A stretch of DNA of 64,000 nt from Sthenelais limicola (lineage: Eukaryota > Annelida > Polychaeta > Phyllodocida > Sigalionidae): assembly GCA_942159475.1 (NCBI GenBank), contig OW804094.1, positions 12,902,132 through 12,966,131 of the forward strand, written 5' to 3'. How positions within the stretch are numbered: the first letter of the stretch is position 1; each line of letters starts with the position of its first letter. Shown here piece after piece: positions 52,465-63,132 of the stretch. Below the pieces are notes generated by a model. It saw nothing but the letters and a program-made list of their open reading frames with translations, searched no databases and was not told the DNA's origin. Both the position numbers and the translations under genes were made by a program.

Positions 52465-52630
52465 TTAATTCAATTCAATTCAACATATTATTTATTTGTA
52501 CTTAAAAGCACTGAACAAAAAAGAGACATACTTTTGAAAAATGATTTTCAAGTCTTCCAATAAGTTTCTAGACTATAGGGAAAAATTAAAAAGAATTAAA
52601 AAGATTATACCATCCACAGTTAGTTCTGAT
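52465..52630 (-). mobile_element. Fam-W tail W2
   Basis: (AATTC)n, then AACATATTATTTATTTGTAC. Inverse of the W1-type AATAA...GAATT end. Confidence 0.45.
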
Positions 52631-52644
52631 ATTTCTGCAACATA

Positions 52645-52722
52645 AAGTTGAGAAAGTCCTTTCAAACTGAGGAAAAGCCTCTCGCTCCAAACCGCAAAAT
52701 ACCATTAGAATCCCTTTAGGAT
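52645..52722 (-). mobile_element. Fam-E fragment E15
   Basis: GTTGAGAAAGTCCTTTCAAA to CATTAGAATCCC. Confidence 0.75.
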
Positions 52723-52728
52723 TAAGAA

Positions 52729-53039
52729 TATACTCAGATATACCTAGTATTCACCATTTGTCAGTCTTTCCGGCAATGTATAAAATATACCTAGATATTC
52801 CTAACATTTAGCATTTTCAGCCCATTTTAGCAAATATATTCTTACGTGTGTAGAGCAGTCAATTGTACAATTTTCTGACGTTTGTCAGCCTAATCTAGCA
52901 GAATTAGCACTAAATGTGTAGCGTTGCCCATTGTAAAACATACTCAGATATTCCTAACATTTAGCATTTTAAGCCTAATTTAGCACAATTTACTCAATTT
53001 CCCCAGCTGCAAATTGTACATATTCTGCCCTCCTGTCCC
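52729..53039 (-). mobile_element. Three partial Fam-A right halves in tandem (A39)
   Basis: Three times ATACTCAGATAT/ATACCTAGATAT...TTAGCA...GTGTAG...TTGTA, each diverged. Confidence 0.65.
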
Positions 53040-53144
53040 ACATTGAAGGGCTTTGTGAGCCCCATGTGGGCTGGTGGTGGTGGAAGGAGGTTGATCCCGC
53101 ACTCACTCCATGCACTAAATCAACCACAACCTGTGTGTCCTCGT

Positions 53145-53385
53145 GTGTCAGATTTTCAGAAAATGTACAATTCACCTTCACCAATCCTCTCAAATAACCC
53201 ATACCGTATTTTAAGACAAAAATGAGCTTCAAAATGCAGTTTAACATAACAGAACTGATACTATAAATCAATGTGATACCAAATATACACAGATATACCC
53301 GTTATTCTTCATTTATCAGCTAAATTTTGCAGCATTTACTAAATGTGTAGAGCTGCCAATTGTACATTTTCTGAAAATCTGACCC
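53145..53385 (-). mobile_element. Fam-A copy A40, TCGT duplication
   Basis: GTGTCAGATTTTCAGAAAAT to TGAAAATCTGACCC with TCGT outside both ends. Confidence 0.92.
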
Positions 53386-53560
53386 TCGTGTAGCTGCACT
53401 CTTTACCGACAGCTTAAATCATCACCCGCCTCCTTCCCCGTCACCTTCCCCGCCATATTTGTGATTGCACGCTGTGAAACACCAGCATAAAATGTTATTT
53501 TAGAACAAAAAATACATGTTTCAAATACCGCCGCATTCATACGTGTGTGTCTGCATGTAT
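53386..53560. other. Single-copy stretch
   Basis: No feature seen. Confidence 0.35.
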
Positions 53561-54195
53561 AGGGGAGTTGTATGTGTGACTGCGCATGTCTGTTAATATA
53601 GTGCATGCTGGGATACTCAATAGGGGATGTGCATGTGTCACTGCGCATGTCTGTTAATATAGTGCATGCTGGGATACTCATTGCATGAATAGGGGGTTTG
53701 CATGTGTGACTGCACATGCCTGTTAATACAGTGCATGCTGGGATACACAATAGGGGATGTGCATGTGTCACTGCGCATGTCTGTTAATATAGTGCATGCT
53801 GGGATACACAATAGGGGATGTGCATCAGCATGTGTCACTGTGCATGTCTGTTACAGTGCATGCTGGGATACACAATAGAGGATTTGAATATCTCACTACG
53901 CATGTTTGTTTAATATAGTGCATGCTGGGATAGATTCAGTTCAAATCTGACATTCAAATATTTCGCATGACAGAAATATTGAACAATTTTACCAAACGTT
54001 TCAAGAATGTTTTTACCAATATCTTAGCTGGTGTAATTGATCTATAAAAAAACAAGTGGGAAGGAAGGAGGCCTGTGCTATGGAAACATGTATAACACAT
54101 GGATATTGACATTAGAGCACTGATAAATATTCGATGCTGAACATGGCATGTTTTCTATAGATTTTACACTGAAATATAACTCCCATATAGTCCAT
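53561..54195 (+). repeat. Fam-D copy D3 whose left end is a tandem array, about 6 units
   Basis: ATAGGGGATGTGCATGTGTC + ACTGCGCATGTCTGTTAATA + TAGTGCATGCTGGGATAC recurs every 60-70 bp to about 53935. It then runs into a normal Fam-D body ending ATAACTCCCATATAG. Confidence 0.9.
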
Positions 54196-54204
54196 ACACA
54201 ATGT

Positions 54205-54732
54205 AGCCACAGAGTTGAGAGAGTCCCTCCAAACTGAGGGAAAGCCTCGCTCTCCAAACAGCAAAATGCCATTAGAATGCCATTATGACGCCTACTCCTG
54301 GGCCAGAGAAGCTATTAGCGCAGTAGGCGTCCAATCACTGCCATTCCATTCTTATCTGATCTGAGAGGCTCTGAGCCTAGACTGATAGCGCAGTAGGCGT
54401 CCAATCACTGACATACCACTCTTATCTGATCTGAGAGCCTCTGAGCCTAGACTGATAGCGCAGTAGGAGTCTAATCACTGACATACCACTCTTATCTGAT
54501 CTGAGAGGCTCTGAGCCTAGACTGATAGCGCAGTAGGCGTCCAATCACTGACATACCACTCTTATCTGATCTGAGAGGCTCTGAGCCTAGACTGATAGCG
54601 CAGTAGGCGTCCAATCACTGACTTGCCATACATATCTGATCTGAGAGGCTCTGAGCCTAGACTGATAGCGCAGTAGGCGTCCAATCACTGACTTGCCATA
54701 CATATCTGATCTGAGAGGTTGTGAGCCTAGAA
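54205..54732 (-). repeat. Fam-E copy E16 with its terminal 70 bp repeated about 6 times
   Basis: GAGTTGAGAGAGTCCCTCC...GCGCAGTAGGCGTCCAATC is normal. Then AGCGCAGTAGGCGTCCAATC...TTATCTGATCTGAGAGGC...CTGAGCCTAGACTGAT repeats at exactly 70 bp (54381, 54451, 54521, 54591, 54661). Confidence 0.93.
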
Positions 54733-55098
54733 TCAAGCCTCAAGATGGCGGGCATGCAAGGATGTGTATGTGTCACTGCGCATGTCTGTTACATTGCATC
54801 CTGGCTTGGTTTCTGTTGAAATCTGACATACAAATATTTGACAATATCTTATCGAAAATTGCAAGAATGTTTCACCAATATCAGAGCTTGTATAAACCAC
54901 GTATGTAAACCAAATGCATGATGGGAAAGATTGGGACTTGTGTTGTGGAAACATGTATAACACATGGATATTGATATTAGAACATTGATAAATATCCCAT
55001 GCTGAACAGAACATGATTTCTATAGATTTTATACTGTACCATTAGTCCCAAAATTCCATGCTAAGCAAGATTCAAGATGGCGGCTATGCAAATCCTAC
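54733..55098 (+). mobile_element. Fam-D copy D4 preceded by a Fam-D end
   Basis: AAGATGGCGGGCATGCAAGG (an end) joins directly to a near-complete copy ending AAGATGGCGGCTATGCAAAT. Confidence 0.85.
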
Positions 55099-55100
55099 AA

Positions 55101-55283
55101 TGTAGGCTTAGAGTTGAGAGAGTCCCTGCGAACTGAGGGAAAGCCTCTCAGTCCAAACAGCAAAATGCCATTAAAATCCCATTAGGACGCCTACTCCAAG
55201 GCCAGGAAAACCAATTAGCGAAGTAGGCGTCCAATCATTGACATACCATTTTTATCTGATCTGTGAGGCTCTGAACCTAAACT
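55101..55283 (-). mobile_element. Fam-E copy E17
   Basis: TAGGCTTAGAGTTGAGAGAG to GAGGCTCTGAACC. Confidence 0.85.
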
Positions 55284-55359
55284 GGTTAATGGTTCATGTG
55301 AACAAGCCCCTAAACACAATTGACTTTGTCTTGCTGGGAGGAAATACGACTAACGAGTC

Positions 55360-55455
55360 CAGTCTAGGCTCAGAGCTGAGAGAGTCCCTCCGAACTGAGG
55401 GAAATCCTCCCGCTCCAAACCCCAATATGCCATTAGAAAGCCTACTCCAGGGCCC
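55360..55455 (-). mobile_element. Fam-E left part E18
   Basis: CAGTCTAGGCTCAGAGC to CCTACTCCAGGGCC, then joined to D5. Confidence 0.82.
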
Positions 55456-55498
55456 GGAATCAAGACTCAAGATGGCGGCTATGCAAACTCCCCTATTG
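55456..55498 (+). mobile_element. Fam-D right-end fragment D5
   Basis: AATCAAGACTCAAGATGGCG then ATGCAAACTCCCCTATT. Confidence 0.8.
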
Positions 55499-55709
55499 TA
55501 AGACAATCCCGGGGAGGAGAGAGGAAGCTTTTCAAACATGGCGGGATGAGTGGAGGATGATCGGGGCACACATGGAGGCTATTGGCGGGATCATGTCCGT
55601 CTCACTCACTAACTCTCACAACGCATTGACAATCAGGTACAAAATGTATTGCCTTTCATCGCTCCCTTCCCTGGCCAGCCTCCAGCCCAGATGGGGGGGG
55701 GGGGCACTA
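55499..55709. other. GC-rich single-copy patch
   Basis: CCCGGGGAGGAGAG, AACATGGCGGGATG, CTATTGGCGGGATC and ATCAGGTACAA (donor-like). Weakly similar in peptide to 62600-62660. A promoter or first exon is possible but unproven. Confidence 0.25.
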
Positions 55710-55817
55710 CCACAAAGTGCCATTATAATTTTATTGAGACCGAAAGATTTCATTATACATGTATTCCCATTAAAACGCCGAGTCCTTATCTGATATGAGG
55801 GTTTGTACCTAAACTGG
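55710..55817 (-). mobile_element. Fam-E fragment E19
   Basis: AAAGTGCCATTATAATTTT to GGGTTTGTACCTAAACTG. Confidence 0.78.
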
Positions 55818-56010
55818 AGATCTAAAGTGGGTTCCCATGATCGTTCCCAAGTGAGGGATCGATTATTGGTTTTCATTTTTATATGCCTGATATATTCTCC
55901 GTGATTTGTCTTAAAAGGGGTCCTAGAAAAAAGTGTACAGAAGGAAATGTCCTTGAAAAGGGACCATTTTTGTAAAGTTGGGGAGTGAGCATGGGAACTC
56001 AGTTTGGTTC

Positions 56011-56321
56011 TGAGTGCCCCCCCCCCCCCCCCGGCCGGCAAACCTCCACTTTGGTCGGGTCAGATTTTCAGAAAACGTACAATTCACCTTCACCAATCCT
56101 CTCAAATAACCCAAATTTCAGCCGAAAATAAAGTTCAAAATACAGTTCAACCTAACCAAACTGATTGCTAGAATCAATGCAATGCTGAATATACTCGAAC
56201 TTACCTAGTATTGACCAAATTGCAGCCTAATTTGGCAGAATTTACTAAATGTGTACAGCTGCCAATAATTGTACTTTTATAATACTGAGTGCCCCCCTCC
56301 CCGGCGGGCAAACCTCCAGGA
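56011..56321. repeat. Direct repeat pair flanking A41
   Basis: CTGAGTGCCCCC...GGC-GGCAAACCTCCA occurs at 56011-56049 and 56286-56321. They are longer than a target duplication, so probably a local duplication. Confidence 0.75.
56057..56278 (-). mobile_element. Fam-A copy A41, right tip lost
   Basis: GGGTCAGATTTTCAGAAAAC to CTGCCAATAATTGTAC. Confidence 0.88.
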
Positions 56322-56790
56322 GGGGCCTATAGATGATCCACGGTACAAGTTGTGTCTATTTGCTAGAACTATAGACTCCCTTTTACCATTGCCACTGGCT
56401 TTCTCTGCCGTTTGAAATTTTGAGAGCATCCTTTGATAATATCTTTTGAATATTTGTTTAGATATAATTCTAAGATTACTGTTTAAACCCAGATGGAATT
56501 TGATCGTTTAAAAAGCCAAGTAGGAGTGGTTTGAGTATCTAGGTGGGCGTCAGAAAATTACAATTCCCTTCCAATAATTCGAGAAAAAAAATATTAAAAA
56601 AAGGCCAATTTAAGAGTGGCTTTACCTAAAGAAATGTTCCAAAGAAAGCCCAGCACTGTGAGGGGGGAAATTGCCAACCCCAGCGAATCACAAAACCTGT
56701 CTATTTTATAAGTTTAAGAAAAAACACATTGTAACCGAACCGACCTTTGTAATCAACGCACAATAAACTCAGGCTAACATTTAATACGGT
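56322..56790. other. No gene recognised
   Basis: A short Fam-A-like scrap (GGGCGTCAGAAAATTACAAT) near 56547; otherwise unremarkable. Confidence 0.35.
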
Positions 56791-56792
56791 TA

Positions 56793-56925
56793 TATCAAGG
56801 GCGGGAGAGCTGAGAGGGAGGCAGTTTATGATCATACCCAGGAAATAGAGATAGAGAAGTAGGGAGAGAGAGACAGAGAAAAGAGACAGAAAGGCACTTT
56901 ATGGTCTCACCCAGGACGTGTGTCC
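56793..56925 (-). mobile_element. Fam-O copy O3
   Basis: Inverse of the O tail: CAAGGGCGGGAGAGCTGAGA, CCCAGGAAATAGAGATAGAG, GAAAGGCACTTTATGGTC. Confidence 0.7.
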
Positions 56926-57323
56926 CTCCAAACAGCTCACCTATTTCTTTCATAAAAATGTAAGAGTTGTTGTTGAAATATATCTATAATATCGGAATGT
57001 TGAACATTGTAAAATAGTATGCATCATCATCCTATGTATCTCAAAGTATTGAGGTAACAATGGCAAATCAACGGGTAATATAAGAAGTGTAAGAAGTCCC
57101 CCCTATAGCCTCCTCCCCAACCCCCACCCACCCCACCCACAAATATGGAAAATAAAACAGGGGCATTCCTCTGTCAGCGATGGGCTAATATTATTGTGTA
57201 GAGATAAGGCGCTTGAGGTCTTGATATATTTATGTATTGCCACATATGGATACCAAATGACGGGCGTGGAGGAACGCTGCCTGCGTTGTTGCCACATTCC
57301 CTCGACCTGTGCTCATAATTTAT
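56926..57323. other. No gene recognised
   Basis: Single-copy-looking; C-rich 57095-57140. Confidence 0.35.
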
Positions 57324-57345
57324 GTGATGTGTCACAGAAACATAT
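57324..57345 (+). mobile_element. Fam-B end scrap
   Basis: GTGATGTGTCACAGAAACAT only. Confidence 0.5.
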
Positions 57346-57476
57346 ATTTTTATTCTGATTTATTCTGATTTTTATTCTGATTTTCACATTTAATGTACAT
57401 CAAAATTGGATTAAATGCTCTGGCAAGCAAATCTTCCGGGCTCTCCGAACAGGAGAAAACAGAACACAGTCTAGGC

Positions 57477-57680
57477 CCAAAGATGAAAGAGTCCCTTCAA
57501 ACGAAGGGAAAGCCTCTCGCCTCAAACCCCAAAGTGCCATTATAATTCCATTAAGACCGGAAAATGTCATTATAATCTCATTAAAACGCCGAGTCCTAGG
57601 CCAGGAAACCGATTAGCGAAGTAGGCGTCTAATCACTGACATACCATTCTTATTTGATTTGAGGGTTTGGACCTAGAGTG
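57477..57680 (-). mobile_element. Fam-E copy E20, AACA duplication
   Basis: CAGTCTAGGCCCAAAG to GGACCTAGAGTG, 204 bp. AACA at 57473-57476 and 57681-57684. Confidence 0.94.
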
Positions 57681-57799
57681 AACAATCCAATAATAAGATT
57701 AGCAGGAGTTGTATGTATGATCATTTTCTCATTGTTTTTTTTTAGATTCACTGTGACCTTGTCGTTATAGTTTTTGCTGTTTTACAGTTGTTAGCGATC

Positions 57800-58200
57800 G
57801 TTCTGGATGAACAATCATTAGTAAAATAACTATAAAGATATACTCTATAGTATGACCTTAGTAACGTAGAAATCTATTCAATACCAGGACTTGACATTTA
57901 GTATACTGTATGTATTTATACGACTAACAGCTGTATATCATTTAAAAAGATGAGACCAAGGGATTCCAATGATGGTAAACATTAGGACATCTAATACACT
58001 TTCTATATTCTAAATTTGATACTCTATTATTTTTTTAAATATTGCAATATTTCTGGGTGGATATTTACTAGTAGATACTAAAAGCTGTATACACACTTCA
58101 ATAGCGAGAACATCCCTACAGAGAGATCGTGTGGGAGGAGAAAAAAACGTTTCAAATTATCCCTTTTTTGCGATTTTAGACAAATTTGACACATCCCATA
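57800..58200 (-). mobile_element. Old degraded Fam-B copies (B13)
   Basis: AGTATGACCTTAGTAACG, TTTAAAAAGATGAGACC, CCAATGATGGTAAACATTAG and GACACATCCC mark at least one eroded copy. Confidence 0.6.
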
Positions 58201-58592
58201 AAAGCCTGCACCGATCCAACATATGAATACGACACTAAAAACAGCACCACACAGACTACCAACAACATAATGCAATTATTAGTATTTATCCGGAATTCAT
58301 TTAGCCGACCCAATGGAATTAACTACACCAATAATTGAAACGTCGCCCGCTCTATAGAGAGCGATATATTCACGCGATTTCTTATGTATTAATCGCTTGT
58401 AGCGGCGGCAAGGAATGGCGTATTCGCGGTAACAAACTGTCAGTGGGGAGCTATAACACGTAGTTCAGTGACCAGGCGCTAGGGGTTATCGTGTGTCCAT
58501 TTCACGGGCCAGTGGTTGCTTTATGGAGTGTTTTGTGCGCCACTGGCCAAATACTGATACACCAGTTCATCATTTGTAGCCCTGCGATATAT
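58201..58592. other. CpG-containing single-copy stretch
   Basis: AATACTGATACACC...CATTTGTAGCCCTGCGATAT (58548-58590) recurs, altered, at 60363-60405. No gene recognised. Confidence 0.35.
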
Positions 58593-58880
58593 GGGTCAGA
58601 ATTTCAGAAAATGTACAATTCACTCTAGGTTCAAACCCTCAAATCAGATAAGAATAATATGTCAGCCTACCTGGCTAATCGGTTTCTTGTCCTAGAACTT
58701 GGCGTTTTGATGGGAATATAATGACATTTTGTGGTGTTAATGGAATTATAATGACTCTTTGCGGTTTGCAGTTTGAGGCAAGAGGCTTTCCCTTCGTTTG
58801 AAGGGACTCTTTCAACTTTGGGCCTAGACTGAATTCAACTTCGCCAATCTTCTCAAATAACCTAAATTTCTAACGAAACT
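58593..58880 (-). mobile_element. Fam-A copy A42, split by E21 and cut by the 86-bp array
   Basis: GGGTCAGAATTTCAGAAAAT, then E21, then CAACTTCGCCAATCTTCTC up to CTAACGAAAC. Confidence 0.82.
58621..58831 (+). mobile_element. Fam-E copy E21 nested in A42, AATT duplication
   Basis: CACTCTAGGTTCAAACCC to GGGCCTAGACTG. AATT at 58617-58620 and 58832-58835. Excision restores GTACAATTCAACTTCG. Confidence 0.95.
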
Positions 58881-58883
58881 TCT

Positions 58884-59637
58884 AACTACCCCAGGAGTTA
58901 GTGGGTGACCAGCTATAGGAGCTGCACTAAACAGCCTGGTAAAACATCATGTACAACAATAGATGGTAGTATACTACCCCAGGAGTTAGTGGTAGACCAG
59001 ATATAGGAGCTGCACTAAACAGCCTGGTAAAACATCATACAGCAATATATGGTAGTATACTACCCCAGAAGTTAGTGGTAGACCAGCTATAGGAGCTGCA
59101 CTGAACAGCCTGGTAAAACATCATACAACAATAGTTGGTAGTATACTACCCCAGGGGTTAGTGGTACACCAGCTATAGGAGCTGCACTAAACAGCCTGGT
59201 AAAACATCATACAACAATAGTTGGTAGTATACTACCCCAGGGGTTAGTGGTAGACCAGCTATAGGAGCTGCACTAAACAGCCTGGTAAAACACCATACAA
59301 CAATAGATGGTAGTATACTACCCCAGGAGTTAGTGGAAGACCAGCTATAGGAGCCGAACTAAACAGCCTGGCAAAGCATCATACAACAATAGGTGGTAGT
59401 ATACTACCCCAGGAGTTAGTGGAAGATCAGCTATAGCACCTGAACTAAACAGCCTGGTAAAACATCACACAACAATATATGGTAGTATACTACCCCAGGA
59501 GTTAGTGGTAGACCAGCTATAGGAGCTGAACTAAACAGCCTGATAAAACATCATACAGCAATAGATGGTAGTATACTACCCCAGGAGTTAGTGGAAGACC
59601 AGCTATAGGAGCTGAACTAAACAACCTGGTAAAATAA
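58884..59637. repeat. 86-bp satellite array, about 9 copies
   Basis: TACCCCAGGAGTTAGTGG, AGACCAGCTATAGGAGCTG, AAACAGCCTGGTAAAACATC, ATGGTAGTATAC; starts 58887, 58975, 59061, 59147 and onwards. Divergence is a few per cent. Confidence 0.95.
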
Positions 59638-59858
59638 TTATAAAAAGGTTTTTCTTCACTGGACAAGTTATTAAAACTTTACCTTCTCTGGACTAGTTAT
59701 TAAAAGTGGAATATTTCTCTGTACTCACCTGCAAGAAAAGAGAGAACAATTAATCAGTTATTACAGTTACACATTAATGACATTTAAAATTAATTGTAAT
59801 TAATTACAATAAAATATTTGTGAAAAATTGTATTTGATAACCACCACTAACAACAGAT
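59638..59858. other. No gene recognised
   Basis: CTGGACAAGTTATTAAAA/CTGGACTAGTTATTAAAA is a short duplicate. AT-rich. Confidence 0.4.
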
Positions 59859-60094
59859 GGGTCAGATTTTCAGAATAATGTACAATTCAGCTTCACCAAT
59901 TCTCTCAAATAAACCGAATTTCAGACGAAAATAAAGTTAAAAATACAGTTCAACCTAACCAAACAGATTGCTATAATCAATGCAATGCCAAATATACTCG
60001 AATTTACCTAGTATTGACCAAATTGCAGCCTAAATTAACAGAATTTACCAAATGTGTACAGCTGCCAATTGTACATTTTCTGAAAATCTGACCC
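59859..60094 (-). mobile_element. Fam-A copy A43, full length
   Basis: GGGTCAGATTTTCAGAATAA to TGAAAATCTGACCC. Confidence 0.92.
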
Positions 60095-60127
60095 ACGTGT
60101 ATATATATTATGAGAGAAATACTGTAT

Positions 60128-60361
60128 GGGTGAAATTTCCAGAAAGTACACAATTCACCTTCAGAAACCCTCCTAATTGACTTGAATTTAATACAAAAAT
60201 GAGAATCAAAATATAATTTAACAAAACCAAACACATCCTTTGAGTCAAGGCAATACCGAATATACTCAGATATGTCCAATGTTTATCATGTTTCAGACTA
60301 ATTTAGCAGAATTTCATAAATGTGTAGAGCTGGCGATTGTACATTTTCGGTGATCTGACCC
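60128..60361 (-). mobile_element. Fam-A copy A44
   Basis: GGGTGAAATTTCCAGAAAGT to TTTTCGGTGATCTGACCC. The flank GAGAGAAATACTGTAT appears before and about 50 bp after it. Confidence 0.85.
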
Positions 60362-60449
60362 AAATACTGGTATACAATGGTTCATCATTTGCCGCCCTGC
60401 AATATATATGAGAGAGAAATACTGTATAAATAAAACCCCTGGGTACTTT

Positions 60450-60840
60450 TGTATAACACATCTTTCCTTAAATGTGGAAAATGAGTACCAAATCGCAAAT
60501 ATATGGATTTTGAGATATCATCATATTTGAAAAGATGAGATCTAGCGGATTCTACATTAGGACAGTTAATAAGTGTTCCTATATTTTAAGTTTGATATAA
60601 ATTTTTCTGAAAAATTATTGCAATATTTCTTGGTGGACATTTACTAGTAAAGCAGCTAAATATACTCTATAAGATGACCTTAGGAATGCATTGATATATT
60701 TAATACAGTCCTGAAAGTTGGTACAGGTAGTCCTATTCATGCTACAAACATAATTAAGCACGTCAAAAAAAATAACACATTCCCACAAAATGAAAAATAT
60801 CAATTTGGCAACTTGTGGCTCATTTTCCTGTAACACATCT
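60450..60840 (-). mobile_element. Fam-B copy B14 with altered ends
   Basis: GGAAAATGAGTACCAAATCG to TGTAACACATC. TAACACATCTTTCCTTAAA occurs at both edges. Confidence 0.7.
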
Positions 60841-60849
60841 TTCCTTAAA

Positions 60850-60907
60850 AAAGACAGGGATACGGTTACGTAATTGAGATAGGTTTGATTGCTGAACCTC
60901 CCTATTA
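60850..60907. mobile_element. Fam-Q right-end fragment Q3
   Basis: GATACGGTTACGTAATTGAG, TTTGATTGCTGAACCTCCC. It abuts B14. Confidence 0.75.
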
Positions 60908-61154
60908 TATATATGGGGCGATGACAAGCGTTTGTCATCATACACATGGATGCCATTAGAAGGCCATATTAAGGTTTGATTCCGTACAGTTATCTTGACA
61001 CTGGCGGAGGAAACAATTCATGTAAATTGGAAACATCGGCGGCTGCAGACTAGCATCTCTACAGGACCTTGCATGCTTGATTGACCTCTGTGTGGGGCAA
61101 GTTTCCCCTGTGGTGGCCCATCGCTCTGTGTGGTCTCTCTCTCTCTCTGTAGGT
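60908..61154. other. No gene recognised
   Basis: Contains GATGACAA-GCGT-TTGTCATC (60920-60939) and a (CT)n run before A45. Confidence 0.4.
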
Positions 61155-61374
61155 GGGTCAAGTTTTCATAAAATGTACAATTCACCTTCGCCAATCCTCT
61201 CAAATATCTCAGATTTAAGACAAAACTGAGGCCCAACACAAACTGAGGTTCAACACAACCGAACAGATTATTAGGAGCACTACCATACCACATATAGTCA
61301 GATATATCAAGTATTCATCATTTCTAAGTCAAATTAACAAAATATGTAGAGCTGCCGATTGTACATTTTCCTCA
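61155..61374 (-). mobile_element. Fam-A copy A45, first of a duplicated pair
   Basis: GGGTCAAGTTTTCATAAAAT to TTGTACATTTTCC, followed by ACACACGCCTCCAGCTCCC. Confidence 0.82.
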
Positions 61375-61415
61375 AAAGGAACACACGCCTCCAGCTCCCG
61401 CTCTCTAGGTACAGG

Positions 61416-61637
61416 CCAAATCAGATAATTCGCCTTGAATCACCAATCAAATATCTCAGCTTTAAGACAAAAATGAGGTTCAAAATACAGTTCCACCTAC
61501 ACAGACGCATTGTCTGAATCAACGCATTACCAAATATACTCAAATATACCTCGTTTTTATCATTCCTAAGTCAAATTTAGCAGAATTTATTCAATATGTA
61601 GAGCTGCCGATTGTACATTTCCCGACAGATCTGACCC
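61416..61637 (-). mobile_element. Fam-A copy A46, second of the pair
   Basis: AAATCAGATAATTCGCCTTG to TTCCCGACAGATCTGACCC. It is followed by ACAAACGCCCCCACCTCCC, matching A45's flank, so element and flank duplicated together. Confidence 0.8.
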
Positions 61638-61856
61638 TCGAATAGAACAAACGCCCCCACCTCCCTCTCTCTACGAAAATGTATGGTATATCCCTCCTGG
61701 ACATTGTCTCACTGCATATCATTTAAATCATGTTTTACTTTCAAAATGATTATAATCATTTCTGGCAATAAAATGCATAAACTATTTTTTATTCCCAACG
61801 ATGCCTATCATTACAAAGTTACACCAACATTATATTGCCAAGTTCTCAAACATGCA
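61638..61856. other. No recognisable feature
   Basis: AT-rich; nothing defended. Confidence 0.35.
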
Positions 61857-62084
61857 ATAGGGGAGTTGCATGTGCCACTGCGCATGTCTGTTGATATGCA
61901 TTCTGGGATAGATTCAATTCATGTTTGATATACATATATTTAGCAACGTTTATAACACATGGATATTGACATTAGAGCACTGATAAATAGTCCATGCTGA
62001 ACAGGACATGTTTTTTTACAGAATTATACCACTCCAATAATTCTATGTGAATTAAGATTCAAAATGGCGGACGGGCAAACCCCC
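61857..62084 (+). mobile_element. Fam-D copy D6, internally deleted
   Basis: GGGGAGTTGCATGTGCCACT to TGGCGGACGGGCAAACCCCC. Confidence 0.87.
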
Positions 62085-62107
62085 TGTTAGACATATGTTC
62101 AACAAAT

Positions 62108-62456
62108 AGGGGATTTGCATAGCCGCCATTTTGAATCTTGATTCGCATGGCATTATGGGACTAATGGTAGTCTAAAATCTAAAGAAAACATGCCATGTTC
62201 AGCATGGAATATTACCGGTCCTCTAACGTCAATATCCATGTGTTATACAAGTTTCCATAACGCAAGACTTCTTTCCCATCATGCATTTGGTTTCATAGCT
62301 CATTTATAAAGCTATGATATTGGTGAAAACATTCTTGCAATTTTTTATAAAACTTTTGTCATATATGTCAGACTTGAACTGAATCCGTCCCAGGAACTGA
62401 ATCCGTCCCACGATGCACTATGACAGACATGCGCAGTGAGACATGCAACTCCCCTA
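62108..62456 (-). mobile_element. Fam-D copy D7, inverted next to D6, TA flanks
   Basis: GGGGATTTGCATAGCCGCC to AGACATGCAACTCCCC. GAACTGAATCCGTCCCA is doubled near the right end. Confidence 0.9.
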
Positions 62457-62521
62457 TTGAAGATATGTCGATCAGGATAATTGAAAATATGCCCAAACAA
62501 TTGAAGATGTGTTTAAATAGG

Positions 62522-62589
62522 TTGACATACAAGTCCCATAACTCCATGCGAATCAAGACCCAAGATGGCGGACATGCAAATCCCCTATT
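62522..62589 (+). mobile_element. Fam-D right-end fragment D8
   Basis: CATAACTCCATGCGAATCAA to TGCAAATCCCCTATT. Confidence 0.8.
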
Positions 62590-62897
62590 GTCAAACCGGC
62601 GTTCCTTCTCTTCCGCCTCCAATGTCCTTGAGAAGCTTTTTACCACACCGCCCCGGGCTCAAACACGTCAACCACTCGTCGGACGATATTTTGGGTTTGT
62701 TCAATTATTTTCTGTGGAAATTGAAACCTGTACATTTGTAATTCCCAGTGGCTGTGTGTCCCTTTAGGAAGGAAATCCCATTTATTCGGATATATTCTTC
62801 AAGAATAGAAAAGTATCTTGTTTCTCCCATGAGTGGCACATATTCCTATGTAGTATCAATGGTGAGGGACTAGTGATACCTCGAGCATTAACCCTAA
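62590..62897. other. No gene recognised
   Basis: The plus frame at 62600-62767 reads SASNVLEKLFTTPPRAQT..., faintly like the minus frame at 55499-55569. Insufficient to call an exon. Confidence 0.25.
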
Positions 62898-63132
62898 GGG
62901 TCAGATTTTCAGAAAATGTACAATTCAACTTCACCAATCCTCTCAAATAACCCATATTTCAGACAAAAATGAGCTTCAAAATACAGTTCAACCTAACCAA
63001 ACTGATTGCTAGAATCAGTGCAATGCCGAATATACTCGAATTTACCTAGTATTGGCCAAATTGTAGCCTAATTTAGCAGAATTTACTAAATGTGTACAGC
63101 TGCCAATTGTACATTTTCTGAAGATCTGACCC
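62898..63132 (-). mobile_element. Fam-A copy A47, full length
   Basis: GGGTCAGATTTTCAGAAAAT to TGAAGATCTGACCC. Confidence 0.93.

Noticed and set aside
58628..58640. GGTTCAAACCC at the Fam-E left end read as a pol III B box
   Set aside because: Most copies read GGTCCAAACCC and no A box lies at the right distance; coincidence.
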